Source: Allochromatium vinosum DSM 180
GTDB taxonomy: Bacteria; Pseudomonadota; Gammaproteobacteria; Chromatiales; Chromatiaceae
Assembly: GCF_000025485.1 (NCBI RefSeq)
Contig: NC_013851.1
Span: 1,279,154-1,343,153, forward strand
Length of the DNA stretch: 64,000 nt
Direction of reading: 5' to 3'
The stretch's first letter is position 1. Each line of letters opens with the position of its first letter. The notes beneath the pieces were generated by a model that worked only from the letters and a program-made list of their open reading frames with translations, was not told the DNA's origin and made no database searches. Made by a program: the position numbers and the translations under genes. Shown here piece after piece: positions 26,416 through 37,849 of the stretch.

Positions 26416-26928
26416 ATGATCCTGCGGCTCGTGCTCGTCATCCTGCTGCTGGCGGCGGCTTTGTGGCTGCTCCATCGGCTACGTACGATGCCGCGCGCCT
26501 TGCTGGCGCGCCGACTGCGTCAGGCGGCGATCTGGGGCTTGATTGCGGTGCTGTTGCTTGCGGTACTCACCGGACGCCTGAATCCGCTGTTCGCGCTCCT
26601 TGGCGCGGCCATTCCGGTGCTGATGCGGTTGCTCGCGTTCCTGCGTCTGGTGCCTGAGCTGCAACAGATCCTGCGCTCGCTCGGGCTCGGGGTGGGCGCT
26701 GGCGCCGGTTCGGCCGATGGCGGGGCGGGGCAGGGCGTGCCTCCAAGCTCGGGCACTCTGAGTGAGGACGAGGCGCGCGCCATCCTCGGCGTCGATGCCA
26801 AGGCCGATGCCGAGGCCATCCGTGCCGCGCATCGGCGGCTGATGCAGCGGCTGCATCCGGATCGCGGCGGCTCGGATTATCTGGCCGCCCGCATCAATGC
26901 GGCCAAACGTCGCCTGCTGGGAGATTGA
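26416..26928 (+). CDS. Membrane-anchored DnaJ-domain protein
   Basis: A 170-residue protein. Two hydrophobic segments at the N-terminus ([18 protein letters not shown] and [15 protein letters not shown]) precede a Gly/Ala-rich linker. A C-terminal J domain ([54 protein letters not shown]) has the HPD motif. The topology resembles Tim14/Pam18-like and DjlA-type co-chaperones that recruit DnaK to the membrane. It lies 6 nt before radA, probably in the same operon. Confidence 0.88.
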   Translation: MILRLVLVILLLAAALWLLHRLRTMPRALLARRLRQAAIWGLIAVLLLAVLTGRLNPLFALLGAAIPVLMRLLAFLRLVPELQQILRSLGLGVGAGAGSADGGAGQGVPPSSGTLSEDEARAILGVDAKADAEAIRAAHRRLMQRLHPDRGGSDYLAARINAAKRRLLGD

Positions 26929-26934
26929 CGACAC

Positions 26935-28308
26935 ATGGCCACGGCTCCCAAACCCAAGAGCGCCTATGTCTGCAACGCCTGTGGCGCGCGCTATCCGAAA
27001 TGGGCCGGACAGTGCCAGGAGTGCGGCGCTTGGAACAGTCTCCAGGAAGTCGCTGAGCTACGCCGCCGTCCGGCCGAGCGCAGCGGCGGCTATGCCGGAG
27101 TCGTCGATTCCAACAAGATCGAAACCCTGGCCGAAGTCAGCCCGGAGGAGCGCCAGCGCGTCCAGAGCGGCATCGGCGAGCTGGACCGGGTGCTCGGCGG
27201 CGGTCTGGTCGCCGGCTCGGTCGTCCTGATCGGCGGCGATCCGGGCATCGGCAAGTCGACTCTGCTGCTCCAGGCGTGCGCGGCGCTGGCCGCCGAGCAG
27301 CCGGTGCTCTATGTCAGCGGCGAGGAGTCACCTCAGCAGATCGGTCTGCGCGCGCGCCGGCTGGGACTGTCCGGCGGCGGCATCCGACTGCTGGCCGAGA
27401 CCTGTGTCGAACAGATCCTGGCCCACGCCGAGCAGGAGCGGCCACGGGTGATGGTGGTCGACTCGATCCAGACCCTCTATACCGAGACGCTGCAATCGGC
27501 GCCCGGCTCGGTGTCGCAGGTGCGCGAGTCGGCGGCGCAACTGGTGCGCTTCGCCAAGCAGCGCGACACCGTGGTGTTCCTGGTCGGGCATGTGACCAAG
27601 GACGGCGCGCTCGCCGGGCCGCGCGTGCTCGAACACATGGTCGACACCGTGCTCTATTTCGAGGGTGAGCACGGTGGACCCTTCCGCATCGTGCGCTCGA
27701 TCAAGAACCGCTTCGGCGCCGTCAACGAGTTGGGCGTGTTTTCGATGGGAGATCAGGGTCTGCGCGAGGTCAAGAATCCCTCGGCGATCTTTCTCTCGCG
27801 CCACGATCAGCCGGTCTCGGGCAGTCTGGTGATGGTCACGCGCGAAGGGACGCGCCCGCTGCTGGTCGAGGTCCAGGCGCTGGTCGACGAGAGTCCGCTG
27901 GCCAATCCGCGCCGGGTGGCGCTGGGGCTGGATCAGAACCGGCTGTCGATGCTGCTGGCGGTGCTGCACCGGCATGGCGGTATCGGCATGTTCAATCAGG
28001 ACGTCTTCGTCAATGTCGTCGGCGGGGTGCGCATCGCCGAGACGGCGGCCGATCTGCCGGTGCTGCTGGCGGTGCTGTCGAGCTATCGCGACCGGCCGCT
28101 GCCGCTCGATCTGGCGGCCTTCGGCGAGATCGGGCTGTCGGGCGAGGTGCGGCCCGTCCCCAATGGACCCGACCGGCTACGCGAGGCGGTCAAGCACGGC
28201 ATCCGGCGTGCCATCGTGCCCAAGGGCAACGCGCCCAAGGAGGGCGTCGAGGGGTTGGAGATCACGGTCGTCAGAACCCTGGGCGAGGCGCTGGGGGCGG
28301 CGTTCTGA
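26935..28308 (+). CDS. radA: DNA repair protein RadA
   Basis: A 457-residue protein of the usual length. It has an N-terminal four-Cys zinc finger (C13, C16, C27, C30), a RecA-like ATPase with GGDPGIGKST (about 101-110), the RadA-specific KNRFG motif (RSIKNRFGAVNELGVF) and a C-terminal Lon-protease-like domain (VNVVGGVRIAETAADLPVLLAVLSS; FGEIGLSGEVRPV). It drives branch migration of recombination intermediates. It converges with pyrC. Confidence 0.97.
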   Translation: MATAPKPKSAYVCNACGARYPKWAGQCQECGAWNSLQEVAELRRRPAERSGGYAGVVDSNKIETLAEVSPEERQRVQSGIGELDRVLGGGLVAGSVVLIGGDPGIGKSTLLLQACAALAAEQPVLYVSGEESPQQIGLRARRLGLSGGGIRLLAETCVEQILAHAEQERPRVMVVDSIQTLYTETLQSAPGSVSQVRESAAQLVRFAKQRDTVVFLVGHVTKDGALAGPRVLEHMVDTVLYFEGEHGGPFRIVRSIKNRFGAVNELGVFSMGDQGLREVKNPSAIFLSRHDQPVSGSLVMVTREGTRPLLVEVQALVDESPLANPRRVALGLDQNRLSMLLAVLHRHGGIGMFNQDVFVNVVGGVRIAETAADLPVLLAVLSSYRDRPLPLDLAAFGEIGLSGEVRPVPNGPDRLREAVKHGIRRAIVPKGNAPKEGVEGLEITVVRTLGEALGAAF

Positions 28309-28356
28309 AAGATCCGCCCGTCAGTGCTCGCCACTGGGGATGTGCGTTTAGGGACG

Positions 28357-29406
28357 CTACACCGAAGCCTCGATCCGCCAGCCGATGGTCTCACCGGCGC
28401 ACATCGGAACCACCTGACTGTCTCCGAACGCATAGTGCTCGGGCAGGGTCCAGGGATCGCGGATCAGCTTGAGGCGGTCCTGGTTGCGGGGCAGGCCGTA
28501 GAAATCCGGTCCATGCCGGCTGGCGAAGCCTTCCAGCCGGTCGAGCGCGCCGGCGCGCTCGAAGACGGCGGCATAGGCCTCCAGCGCGGCATGCGCGCTG
28601 AAGATCCCGGCGCAGCCGCAATTGCATTCCTTGGTTCCGATCGCATGGGGCGCGCTGTCGGTGCCGAGAAAAAAGCGCGGATGACCGCTGGTCGCCGCCT
28701 CGACCAGCGCCAGCCGGTGGCGCTCGCGCTTGAGCACCGGCAGACAGTAGAAATGCGGCCGAATCCCGCCGGCCAGGATGGCGTTGCGGTTGTAGAGCAG
28801 ATGATGCGGGGTGATGGTCGCGGCCAGCGTCTCGGGGCCGGAGCGCACGAAGTTCACCGCTTCGGCGGTCGTGACATGCTCCAGCACGATCTTGAGTCCG
28901 GGAACCTGATCGATGAGCGGGCGCAGCACCCGCTCGATGAAGATCGGCTCGCGGTCGAAGATGTCGATCGCCTCGTCCGTGACCTCGCCATGCACCAGGA
29001 GCGGCATTCCGGCCGCTCGCATCGCTTCCAGCACCGGCTGGAGCCGTGGGATGTCGGTCACGCCGCTTTCGGAATTGGTGGTCGCTCCGGCCGGATAGAG
29101 CTTGCAGGCGACCACCACACCACTATCCCGGGCGCGCGCGATCTCGTCCGGGGTGGTGCGGTCGGTGAGATAGAGCGTCATCAGCGGCGTGAAACCGCTG
29201 CCCTCGGGGAGCGCGGCGAGGATACGTGCTCGGTAGGCGAGCGCCTGCTCGGTCGTCACCACCGGCGGCTTGAGATTCGGCATGACGATGGCGCGCGCGA
29301 ACTGGCGCGCGCTGAAGCCCACCACGTCGGCCATGGCTGCGCCATCGCGCAGATGCAGGTGCCAGTCGTCCGGGCGGATGATCTCGATCGCGTCGCGGGA
29401 TTCCAT
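28357..29406 (-). CDS. pyrC: Dihydroorotase, class II
   Basis: A 349-residue amidohydrolase. The metal ligands are H16 and H18 in [10 protein letters not shown], the carboxylated lysine is K102 in ACKLYPAG (same numbering as E. coli PyrC), with [14 protein letters not shown] and the catalytic GTDSAPH. It closes carbamoyl-aspartate to dihydroorotate in pyrimidine synthesis. It starts 3 nt after the pckA stop on the same strand, so the two are probably co-transcribed, an unusual pairing. Confidence 0.96.
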   Translation of the reverse strand: MESRDAIEIIRPDDWHLHLRDGAAMADVVGFSARQFARAIVMPNLKPPVVTTEQALAYRARILAALPEGSGFTPLMTLYLTDRTTPDEIARARDSGVVVACKLYPAGATTNSESGVTDIPRLQPVLEAMRAAGMPLLVHGEVTDEAIDIFDREPIFIERVLRPLIDQVPGLKIVLEHVTTAEAVNFVRSGPETLAATITPHHLLYNRNAILAGGIRPHFYCLPVLKRERHRLALVEAATSGHPRFFLGTDSAPHAIGTKECNCGCAGIFSAHAALEAYAAVFERAGALDRLEGFASRHGPDFYGLPRNQDRLKLIRDPWTLPEHYAFGDSQVVPMCAGETIGWRIEASV

Positions 29407-29409
29407 GGT

Positions 29410-31011
<1,602 letters not shown>

Positions 31012-31139
31012 GGGAGGCTCCTTCGGAATGCCGGCTTCGGATGTTCGAACGATCGTGCCGAAGCCTAGCACAATCACGCCTGGCCTCGCGCCGCCGGCAT
31101 CGCCTCGGATCACGGCCGCGCCGGCGTGCCCGGCGGGCT

Positions 31140-31931
31140 TCAGCGTCGCCGCAACGAGAATCCGGCGATCACCACGGCCAGCGCGACCAGGACGACCACC
31201 AGGGTCGCGAGCGCATTGATCTGGGGTGAGACGCCCATGCGCACGCTCGAATAGATCACCATCGGCAGCGTGGTCGATCCCGGACCGGAGACGAAGCTGG
31301 CGATCACCAGATCGTCGAGCGAGAGCGTGAAGGCCAGCAGCCACCCCGAGAGCAGCGCCGGGGCGATCAGCGGCAGGGTGATGCGCAGATAGACCGTCAG
31401 CGGACGTGCGCCCAGATCCATGGCCGCCTCCTCCAGCGAGCTGTCCATGCGCGCCAGACGCGAGCGCACCACGACCGCGACATAGGCCAGACTGAAGGTG
31501 ATGTGGGCGATGGTGATGGTGCTGAAACCGCGTCCGTCCGGCCAGCCGATGGTCTGTTGCAGCGCCACGAACAGCAACAGCATCGACAGACCGATGATGA
31601 CGTCCGGCATCACCAGCGGCGCGGTCAGCAGCAGCTCCAGTCCGGTGCGGCCGCGAAAGCGCCCATGACGCACCAGGGCATTGGCCGCGAGCGTGCCCAG
31701 CACCAAGGCGATGGTGGCGTTGAGCGCGGCGATGCGCACGCTCAGCCAGGCGGCGTCGAGCAACTGCTGGTTGTGCAGCAGCTCGCCGTACCACTTGAAC
31801 GAAAAGCCCGACCAGACCGTCACCAGCCGCGATTCGTTGAACGAATAGAGGATCAGCAGCAAGATCGGCACATAGAGAAAGGCATAGCCAAAGGCCAGCA
31901 CGCTCAGCAGCGGCCAGAAGCGTCGTTTCAT
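31140..31931 (-). CDS. potI: Putrescine/polyamine ABC transporter permease PotI
   Basis: A 263-residue permease with six helices and the binding-protein-dependent transport EAA motif (LEEAAMDLGARPLTVYLRITLPLIAPALLSG). Its start overlaps the potH stop by 4 nt. It is the last gene of a four-gene operon in potF-potG-potH-potI order. An alternative name is PotC of the spermidine system; binding protein and ATPase lengths and gene order favour PotFGHI. Confidence 0.9.
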   Translation of the reverse strand: MKRRFWPLLSVLAFGYAFLYVPILLLILYSFNESRLVTVWSGFSFKWYGELLHNQQLLDAAWLSVRIAALNATIALVLGTLAANALVRHGRFRGRTGLELLLTAPLVMPDVIIGLSMLLLFVALQQTIGWPDGRGFSTITIAHITFSLAYVAVVVRSRLARMDSSLEEAAMDLGARPLTVYLRITLPLIAPALLSGWLLAFTLSLDDLVIASFVSGPGSTTLPMVIYSSVRMGVSPQINALATLVVVLVALAVVIAGFSLRRR

Positions 31932-32839
31932 GTCCGCCCGTCCTCATCGTCCTGTTGCAGCCGCTGCATGAGCACGAAGGGTACCACCAGCACCGCGAGC
32001 AGCACGATCGCCAGCGCCGAGGCCAGCGGCCAGTCCTTGTTGGCGAAGAACTCGGTCCACATCAGCTTGCCGACCATCAGGCTTCCGGGGCTGCCGAGCA
32101 GATCCGGGATCACGAACTCGCCGACCACCGGGATGAACACCAGCATGCTGCCGGCGACGATGCCCGGCATCGACAGCGGCAGGGTCACGCGCGTGAAGGC
32201 GCGAAACGGCCGGCACCCGAGATCCGCTGCGGCCTCCAGCAGGGTCGGGTCGAGCCGGGTCAGGTTGGCATAGAGCGGCAGGATCATGAACGGCAGATAG
32301 GAATAGATCACACCGATATAGACCGCCGTCTGGGTGTGCAGGATCTTCAGCGGCTCCTCGATGACGCCGAGCCAGAGCAGAAAGCCGTTGAGCAGCCCGT
32401 TGGCGTTGAGCAGCCCGATCCAGGCATAGACCCGGATCAGGAATGAGGTCCAGAACGGCAGGATGATGAGCATCAGGAGCGGAATACGCCGCGACTCGGG
32501 TGCGGTGGCGATGGCATAGGCCATCGGATAGCCGAGCAGCAGACAGCCGAGCGTGCCGACCAGGGCGACCCACAGCGAGTTGAGCAGGGCGGCCAGATAC
32601 ATCTCGTCTTCCCCGATCAACTGGAAGTTGCCCAGGTTGAGACGAATCTGGAGCACGCCCTGTTCGATCCACTCCCAAAGTGCGGTGTAGGGCGGCTGGG
32701 CGAGCTGCGGTTCGGCCAGACTGATGCGCAGCACGATGACGAAGGGCAAGAGGAAGAACAGCCCCAGCCACAGATAGGGCAGGCCGATGTTGAACAGCCG
32801 GCTCAGGCGGCGCTCGTTGCTCACATGTGGAGACTTCAT
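31928..32839 (-). CDS. potH: Putrescine/polyamine ABC transporter permease PotH
   Basis: A 303-residue permease from the ATG at 32839 (MKSPHVSNERRLSRLFNIGLPYLWLGLFFLLPFVIVLRISLAEPQ). It has six hydrophobic helices and the EAA motif LLEAAADLGCRPFRAFTRVTLPLSMPGIVAG. The start sits 8 nt after the potG stop. The in-frame extension to 32884 runs back into potG and is excluded. It forms a heterodimeric channel with PotI in the inner membrane. Confidence 0.91.
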   Translation of the reverse strand: MKSPHVSNERRLSRLFNIGLPYLWLGLFFLLPFVIVLRISLAEPQLAQPPYTALWEWIEQGVLQIRLNLGNFQLIGEDEMYLAALLNSLWVALVGTLGCLLLGYPMAYAIATAPESRRIPLLMLIILPFWTSFLIRVYAWIGLLNANGLLNGFLLWLGVIEEPLKILHTQTAVYIGVIYSYLPFMILPLYANLTRLDPTLLEAAADLGCRPFRAFTRVTLPLSMPGIVAGSMLVFIPVVGEFVIPDLLGSPGSLMVGKLMWTEFFANKDWPLASALAIVLLAVLVVPFVLMQRLQQDDEDGRT

Positions 32840-32847
32840 GCCTGCGC

Positions 32848-33984
32848 TCAGTCGGTCAGGACCACGCCGCTGGTCGGCGACCACTCGACCCAGACCTCTT
32901 GCTCCCAGGTCAGCGCCTGCTCGGTGCGCGGCTGGATGTTGGTCAGGGTCATCTCGACCAGGGTGCCGCCACCGGTGCGGAGGCGGTAGATCGACACGTC
33001 GCCGAGATAGGCGATGTCCTCGACCACGCCCTGGAGCCGGTTGACGCCGTCATCGCTCGGGGTCTGGCACAGACGCAGCTTCTCGGGCCGGATCGCTACC
33101 ACCGCCGGGGTGCCGATCGGGTGCGGCTGGAGACTGCGCATCCGCATCAGGCCGCCGAACTGGGCCTCGATCAGGATGTCATCGCCCTGGATCTCGACGA
33201 TCTTGCCCTCGAACAGATTGACCGAGCCGATGAACTCGGCCACGAAGCGGCTGTTGGGGAACTCGTAGATGGCCGTCGGGGTGTCGATCTGCATGATCTG
33301 GCCGGCGTCCATGACCGCGATGCGGCTCGACATGGTCATGGCCTCTTCCTGGTCATGGGTGACGGTGACGAAGGTGATGCCGAGGCGTTCCTGGAGATTG
33401 ACCAGCTCGAACTGGGTGTTTTCGCGCAGCCGCTTGTCGAGCGCGCCGAGCGGCTCGTCGAGCAGCAGCAGTTTGGGATGCTTGGCCAGACTGCGGGCGA
33501 GCGCCACGCGCTGACGCTGACCGCCCGAGAGCTGATCGGGCCGGCGCTTGCGCAGCGGCGTGATCTTGAGCAGGTCGAGCATCTCATTGACGCGCTCGGC
33601 GCGCTCGCGGCGCGGCAGCCGGTCCTGTTTGAGCCCGAACTCGATGTTCTGCTCCACCGTCATGTGCGGAAAGAGCGCATAGGACTGGAACATCATGTTC
33701 ACCGGCCGCGAATAGGGCGGCACGTCGGTGACATCCACGCCGTCGATGTAGATGCGTCCGCTGGTCGGATACTCCAGACCGGCCAGCAGCCGCAGCAGGG
33801 TCGACTTGCCGCAGCCCGAACTGCCCAGGAGCGAGAAGAACTCGCCCTGGAAGATGTTCAGGCTGACGTCGTCGACGGCATAGACGTCACCGAACTGCTT
33901 GGTGACGCGATCGATGCGCACATAGGGCGCGGCCTTGGGGTCCTGCCAGGGTTCCAGCGGACGGCGATCGGATGGACTGGGCAC
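32848..33984 (-). CDS. potG: Putrescine/polyamine ABC transporter ATP-binding protein PotG
   Basis: A 378-residue ATPase (E. coli PotG is 377). It has Walker A LLGSSGCGKST, Q-loop MMFQSYALFPHMTV, signature LSGGQRQRV, Walker B LLLLDEPLGALD and H-loop VTHDQEEAM. A C-terminal TOBE domain follows (IRPEKLRLCQ; VEDIAYLGDVSIYRL). It powers polyamine import at the cytoplasmic face and starts 16 nt after potF. Confidence 0.94.
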   Translation of the reverse strand: MPSPSDRRPLEPWQDPKAAPYVRIDRVTKQFGDVYAVDDVSLNIFQGEFFSLLGSSGCGKSTLLRLLAGLEYPTSGRIYIDGVDVTDVPPYSRPVNMMFQSYALFPHMTVEQNIEFGLKQDRLPRRERAERVNEMLDLLKITPLRKRRPDQLSGGQRQRVALARSLAKHPKLLLLDEPLGALDKRLRENTQFELVNLQERLGITFVTVTHDQEEAMTMSSRIAVMDAGQIMQIDTPTAIYEFPNSRFVAEFIGSVNLFEGKIVEIQGDDILIEAQFGGLMRMRSLQPHPIGTPAVVAIRPEKLRLCQTPSDDGVNRLQGVVEDIAYLGDVSIYRLRTGGGTLVEMTLTNIQPRTEQALTWEQEVWVEWSPTSGVVLTD

Positions 33985-34000
33985 GCAACGACTCGCCGGC

Positions 34001-35107
34001 TTACTGGTTGGACTTCAGACGCGTCCACAACCGATTGAGGTTGCGGATCTCGCGCTCGGTGCGCTCATCGGGCGTGAACAGCCGCGCACGGACTTCAGCC
34101 GGCGGATAGATGCCGGGATCGTCGCGCAGCTCGGCCTCGATCAGGGGCGTGGCCGCCTGATTGGGGTTGGCGTAATAGACATAGTCCGAGACCGCCGCGA
34201 TCACCTTGGGGTCGAGCAGGTGGGCGATCAGGGCATGGGCCGCTTCGGGATTGGGCGCGTCCTTGGGGATGGCCATGACATCGGTCCAGAGCACGGCGCC
34301 CTCACGCGGGATGCGATAGGCGACCGTCACGCCCTTGCCGGCCTCCTCGGCACGCTCGCGCGCCTGGAGCACGTCGCCCGAATAGCCATGGGCCACACAG
34401 GTGGCGCCATTGGCCAGATCGCTGATGTACTGCGACGAATGGAAGTAGCGGATGTGCGGCCGCACGGCCTTGATCAGCTCGGCGGCGGCCTCCAGATCCT
34501 CGGGTGCCTGACTGTTGGGGTCCTTGCCCAGATAGACCAGCGCGGCGGCGAACACCTCGGTGGGATCGTCGAGCAGGCTGATACCGCAGCCGGCGAGCTT
34601 CGACGCCTTCTCCGGGTCGAAGATCAGCGCCCAGGTATCCAGTGGCGTGTCCTCGCCGAGCGCGGCGCGGACCTTGTCGGGATTGAGGCCGATTCCGGTG
34701 GTTCCCCACAGATAGGGCAGCAGATGGGCATTGCCCGGATCGATCTTGGCCAGACTGGCCATGATGGCCGGATCGAGCTGGTCGAGGCCGGGGAGCTTGG
34801 CGATGTCGATCGGCTGGTAGATTCCGGCCTCGACTTGACGTGCGGCGAAGGGATGCGCGGTCGGGAAGACCACATCATAGCCGCTCGCGCCGGCCAGCAG
34901 CTTGGCCTCCAGCACCTCGTTGGAGTCGTAGAGGTCGAGCACGGGGCGGATGCCGGTGCGTTCCTGGAAGCCGGAGAGCGTCTCCTCGGCGAAGTAGTCG
35001 TTCCAGTTGTAGACGTGGACCCGATCTTCGGCCAGGGCGGTGGCGCCGACGGCCAGCAGGAACAGGGACAACAGCAGACGTGGGGTCTTCGTGGCTTGAC
35101 TGGACAA
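34001..35107 (-). CDS. potF: Putrescine-binding periplasmic protein PotF/PotD-like
   Basis: A 368-residue periplasmic binding protein. The signal peptide is LLLSLFLLAVGATALAE. Diagnostic residues are VHVYNWNDYFAEETLSGFQERTG and LYDSNEVLEAKLLAGASGYDVVFPT. Later, FHSSQYISDLANGATCVAHGYSGDVLQA carries the ligand-pocket Ser/Asp/Trp-type residues of polyamine binders. The length matches PotF (370). It is the first gene of the potFGHI operon, divergent from hisHF with a 280-nt gap in which no confident operator was seen. Confidence 0.93.
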   Translation of the reverse strand: MSSQATKTPRLLLSLFLLAVGATALAEDRVHVYNWNDYFAEETLSGFQERTGIRPVLDLYDSNEVLEAKLLAGASGYDVVFPTAHPFAARQVEAGIYQPIDIAKLPGLDQLDPAIMASLAKIDPGNAHLLPYLWGTTGIGLNPDKVRAALGEDTPLDTWALIFDPEKASKLAGCGISLLDDPTEVFAAALVYLGKDPNSQAPEDLEAAAELIKAVRPHIRYFHSSQYISDLANGATCVAHGYSGDVLQARERAEEAGKGVTVAYRIPREGAVLWTDVMAIPKDAPNPEAAHALIAHLLDPKVIAAVSDYVYYANPNQAATPLIEAELRDDPGIYPPAEVRARLFTPDERTEREIRNLNRLWTRLKSNQ

Positions 35108-35387
35108 TGGGGTACTCCTCGCGACGAGTCGGGGATGAGATCACAGGGCGCGCGGGGAGGAGGGCGCCCGAACCGGCGGCAATGCTAACGCATGGCGCGG
35201 TTGAAGGATATGTCGGATTCGTGACGGCGTGAACGGCCTGGTCGCCGGTGTCACGTGCTGTCCCGCACCATGGCTTCACACGGCTTCCGCCCATAAATCA
35301 CCGCCAGGGGGTTAGAATAGTCCCATCCGTTCGATCCCGTCGATCGATGCTCGAATTCCATAACCGCTTCCCCGGATTCCATTGACT

Positions 35388-36992
35388 ATGATTTCGCTCC
35401 TGGACTATGGCGCGGGCAATGTCCGCAGTCTGCGCAACGCCATACACGCGCTTGGCTTCGAACTCACCGAGATCGAGCGCCCCGAGGATATCCTCAAAGC
35501 CGAGCGCCTGATCTTTCCCGGGGTCGGCGCCTTTGGCGCCGCCATGGAGCGCCTGCACCGCTTGGGGTATGTCGAGCCGCTCAAGGAGTATCTGGCCGCC
35601 GACCGCCCCTTCCTGGCCATCTGCGTCGGTCTCCAGACCCTGTTCGAGGGCAGCGAGGAGTCGCCGGGCGTTCCCGGTCTGGGCATCATCCCCGGCCAGA
35701 TCCGCCGCTTCGCCGGTCAGGGGCTGTCGGTGCCGCACATGGGCTGGAACTCGGTGCGCCTGGAACGTCCCTCGCCGCTGTTCGCGCATTACGCGGATGA
35801 GAAGTTCTACTTCGTCCACTCCTATCACGCGGTGCCGAGCGCGGAGAACGCCGACTGGCAGCTCGCGATCACCGACTATGGCCAGCCGTTCCTGAGCGCG
35901 GTGCAGCGCGGCGCCGTGGCGGCGGTTCAGTTCCATCCGGAGAAGAGCGGGGCGGCGGGGCTGGCACTGCTGCGCAACTTCCTCGCCGCAGACGAAGCGG
36001 GTGGCTCCTCGATCGCGGTCCCCCGCACCGGCAGCGAACCGACACGCTTCGCCAAGCGAATCGTCGCCTGTCTCGACGTGCGCGCCAACGATCAGGGCGA
36101 TCTGGTCGTCACCAAGGGCGATCAGTACGATGTGCGCGAGAAGTCCGGCGATCGCGACGTGCGCAACCTGGGCAAGCCGGTCGAACTGGCCGCGCGCTAT
36201 TTCGACGAGGGTGCCGACGAAGTCACCTTCCTCAACATCACCGCCTTCCGCGATTTCCCGCTCGCCGATCAGCCGATGCTGGAAGTGCTCAAACGTGCCT
36301 CGGAGCGCGTCTTCGTGCCGCTGACCATCGGCGGCGGCATCCGCGCCTTCACCGATGCCGACGGACGTCATTACTCGGCGCTCGACGTGGCGCACGAATA
36401 TTTCCGCTCCGGAGCCGACAAGGTCTCGATCGGCTCGGACGCGGTCGCGGCCGTGGAAGCCTATCTGGAACGCGGCGGTGTGAAAGACGGGTCGACCGCC
36501 ATCGAGCAGATCGCCGCCGTCTACGGCAATCAGGCGGTGGTCATCTCCATCGATCCGCGCCGCGTCTATGTCGACTCGCCCGAGGCCACCCGTCACACCG
36601 TCGTGGAGACGGCTGCGCCCGGACCCAAGGGCGAGCGCTATTGCTGGTTCCAGTGCACGGTCAAGGGCGGACGCGAGGGACGCGACGTCGACGTGGTCGA
36701 GCTGGCGCGCGCCTGCGAGGATCTGGGCGCCGGCGAGATTCTGCTCAATTCCATCGACCGCGACGGCACCGGCGCCGGTTTCGATCTGGAGCTGATCGGT
36801 CAGGTCCGCGCGGCTGTCGGCATTCCTGTCATCGCCTCCAGCGGCGCCGGCTGTGTCGAGCATTTCGCCGAGGTCTTCGCCGCGACCGGCGTCGAGGCGG
36901 CGCTGGCGGCCGGTATCTTCCACCGCCGCGAAGTGCCGATCCAGGCGGTGAAGTCCTATCTGCGCGAGCAGGGGATCGAGATTCGGAGCTGA
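35388..36992 (+). CDS. hisHF: Bifunctional imidazole glycerol phosphate synthase, HisH-HisF fusion (HIS7-type)
   Basis: A 534-residue single chain. Residues 1-200 are the glutaminase (HisH) with catalytic C79 (AICVGLQTLFEG), H183 and E185 (VQFHPEKSG). A linker of about 20 residues leads to the HisF barrel with D230 (ACLDVRANDQGD) and SIDRDGTGAGFDLELI. The HisF half carries text typical of eukaryotic HIS7, including KGDQYDVREKSGDRDVRNLGKP, DGRHYSALDVAHEYFRSGADKVSIG and QCTVKGGREGRDVDVVELARA. It makes imidazole glycerol phosphate and AICAR in histidine synthesis. ATG 35388 is preferred over an in-frame TTG 6 nt earlier. No other his genes are adjacent. Confidence 0.95.
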   Translation: MISLLDYGAGNVRSLRNAIHALGFELTEIERPEDILKAERLIFPGVGAFGAAMERLHRLGYVEPLKEYLAADRPFLAICVGLQTLFEGSEESPGVPGLGIIPGQIRRFAGQGLSVPHMGWNSVRLERPSPLFAHYADEKFYFVHSYHAVPSAENADWQLAITDYGQPFLSAVQRGAVAAVQFHPEKSGAAGLALLRNFLAADEAGGSSIAVPRTGSEPTRFAKRIVACLDVRANDQGDLVVTKGDQYDVREKSGDRDVRNLGKPVELAARYFDEGADEVTFLNITAFRDFPLADQPMLEVLKRASERVFVPLTIGGGIRAFTDADGRHYSALDVAHEYFRSGADKVSIGSDAVAAVEAYLERGGVKDGSTAIEQIAAVYGNQAVVISIDPRRVYVDSPEATRHTVVETAAPGPKGERYCWFQCTVKGGREGRDVDVVELARACEDLGAGEILLNSIDRDGTGAGFDLELIGQVRAAVGIPVIASSGAGCVEHFAEVFAATGVEAALAAGIFHRREVPIQAVKSYLREQGIEIRS

Positions 36993-37849
36993 TGGACATG
37001 GCGATGCCGGTCAGATGGCTGGTTGCGATCGTCCTGACAGGGCTGGCGCTGAGTGGCTGCGTCCCCAGCGAGCGGCCCGATGTCTCGACACCTCTCGACC
37101 GGGATACGCTGCTGACGACCATCGCGTCCTGCCATCTGTTGCGTGTGGGGCAGACCAACGACGTGGCGGCCACGGACGCCACCGTCATCATAGCCGCTGA
37201 TCAATACCACCTATCGATCACCGCCATCGTCGAGCGCGCCAATCGCCTGGTCAAGGACTACGAGCCGCGTCCATCCGATCTGATCGCGCACGCCATGGAA
37301 TCCTGCGACCGGCTGGCCGAATTGACCGGCACGGCGCCTGCGCTGGTGCGTTTCGAGCCGGATGGCACGCTGCGCACCGCCTGGCTGCACATCGATGGCG
37401 TGGAGATCACGTCTGGGTTCGCCCAGCGCACCATCACCGAGCTGCGTCTGCGCAAAGCGATCGGGCTGGTCATCAACAGCCCCGGCGGCTCGGTCGACGA
37501 AGCGCGCAAACTCGGGCGTTATCTGCGCGCCAACGGCCTGCGTACCGCCGTCGACGACTACTGTGCCTCGGCCTGTATCGATGTACTGGCCGGCGGGGTC
37601 GAGCGCTACGCCACCCAGGGCGCGCGGATCGGTGTCCATCAGAGCAAGGTTCCGCAGCGCTACAGCAGTCATGAAGGCGGTCAGCTCTATGTCGCCGATG
37701 CCTTCCTCTATCTGCGCGAGATGGGCGTCGACGCCGATGTCGCCATCGCCGCCGCGACCGTGCCCAACAATCGCGTTCTCATCATTTCGCTCTCTGAGGC
37801 TCTGGGCGCCCAGCTCATCACCGGCATCGTGGAAGGATTCGAGCAATAG
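36992..37849 (+). CDS. Lipoprotein with ClpP/SppA-like periplasmic protease fold
   Basis: A 285-residue protein with a lipobox (LVAIVLTGLALSGC, Cys23). The second half resembles the ClpP-fold periplasmic family COG3904: LRKAIGLVINSPGGSVDEARKLGRYLRANGLRTAVDDYCASACIDVLAGGVERYATQGARIGVHQS. It has the oxyanion SPGGS loop and the nucleophile-like Ser in CASAC, plus a following His. It may be a membrane-anchored serine protease, or a non-catalytic relative. Its ATG overlaps the hisHF stop (TGATG), so it is translationally coupled to an unrelated biosynthetic gene. Confidence 0.78.
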   Translation: MDMAMPVRWLVAIVLTGLALSGCVPSERPDVSTPLDRDTLLTTIASCHLLRVGQTNDVAATDATVIIAADQYHLSITAIVERANRLVKDYEPRPSDLIAHAMESCDRLAELTGTAPALVRFEPDGTLRTAWLHIDGVEITSGFAQRTITELRLRKAIGLVINSPGGSVDEARKLGRYLRANGLRTAVDDYCASACIDVLAGGVERYATQGARIGVHQSKVPQRYSSHEGGQLYVADAFLYLREMGVDADVAIAAATVPNNRVLIISLSEALGAQLITGIVEGFEQ

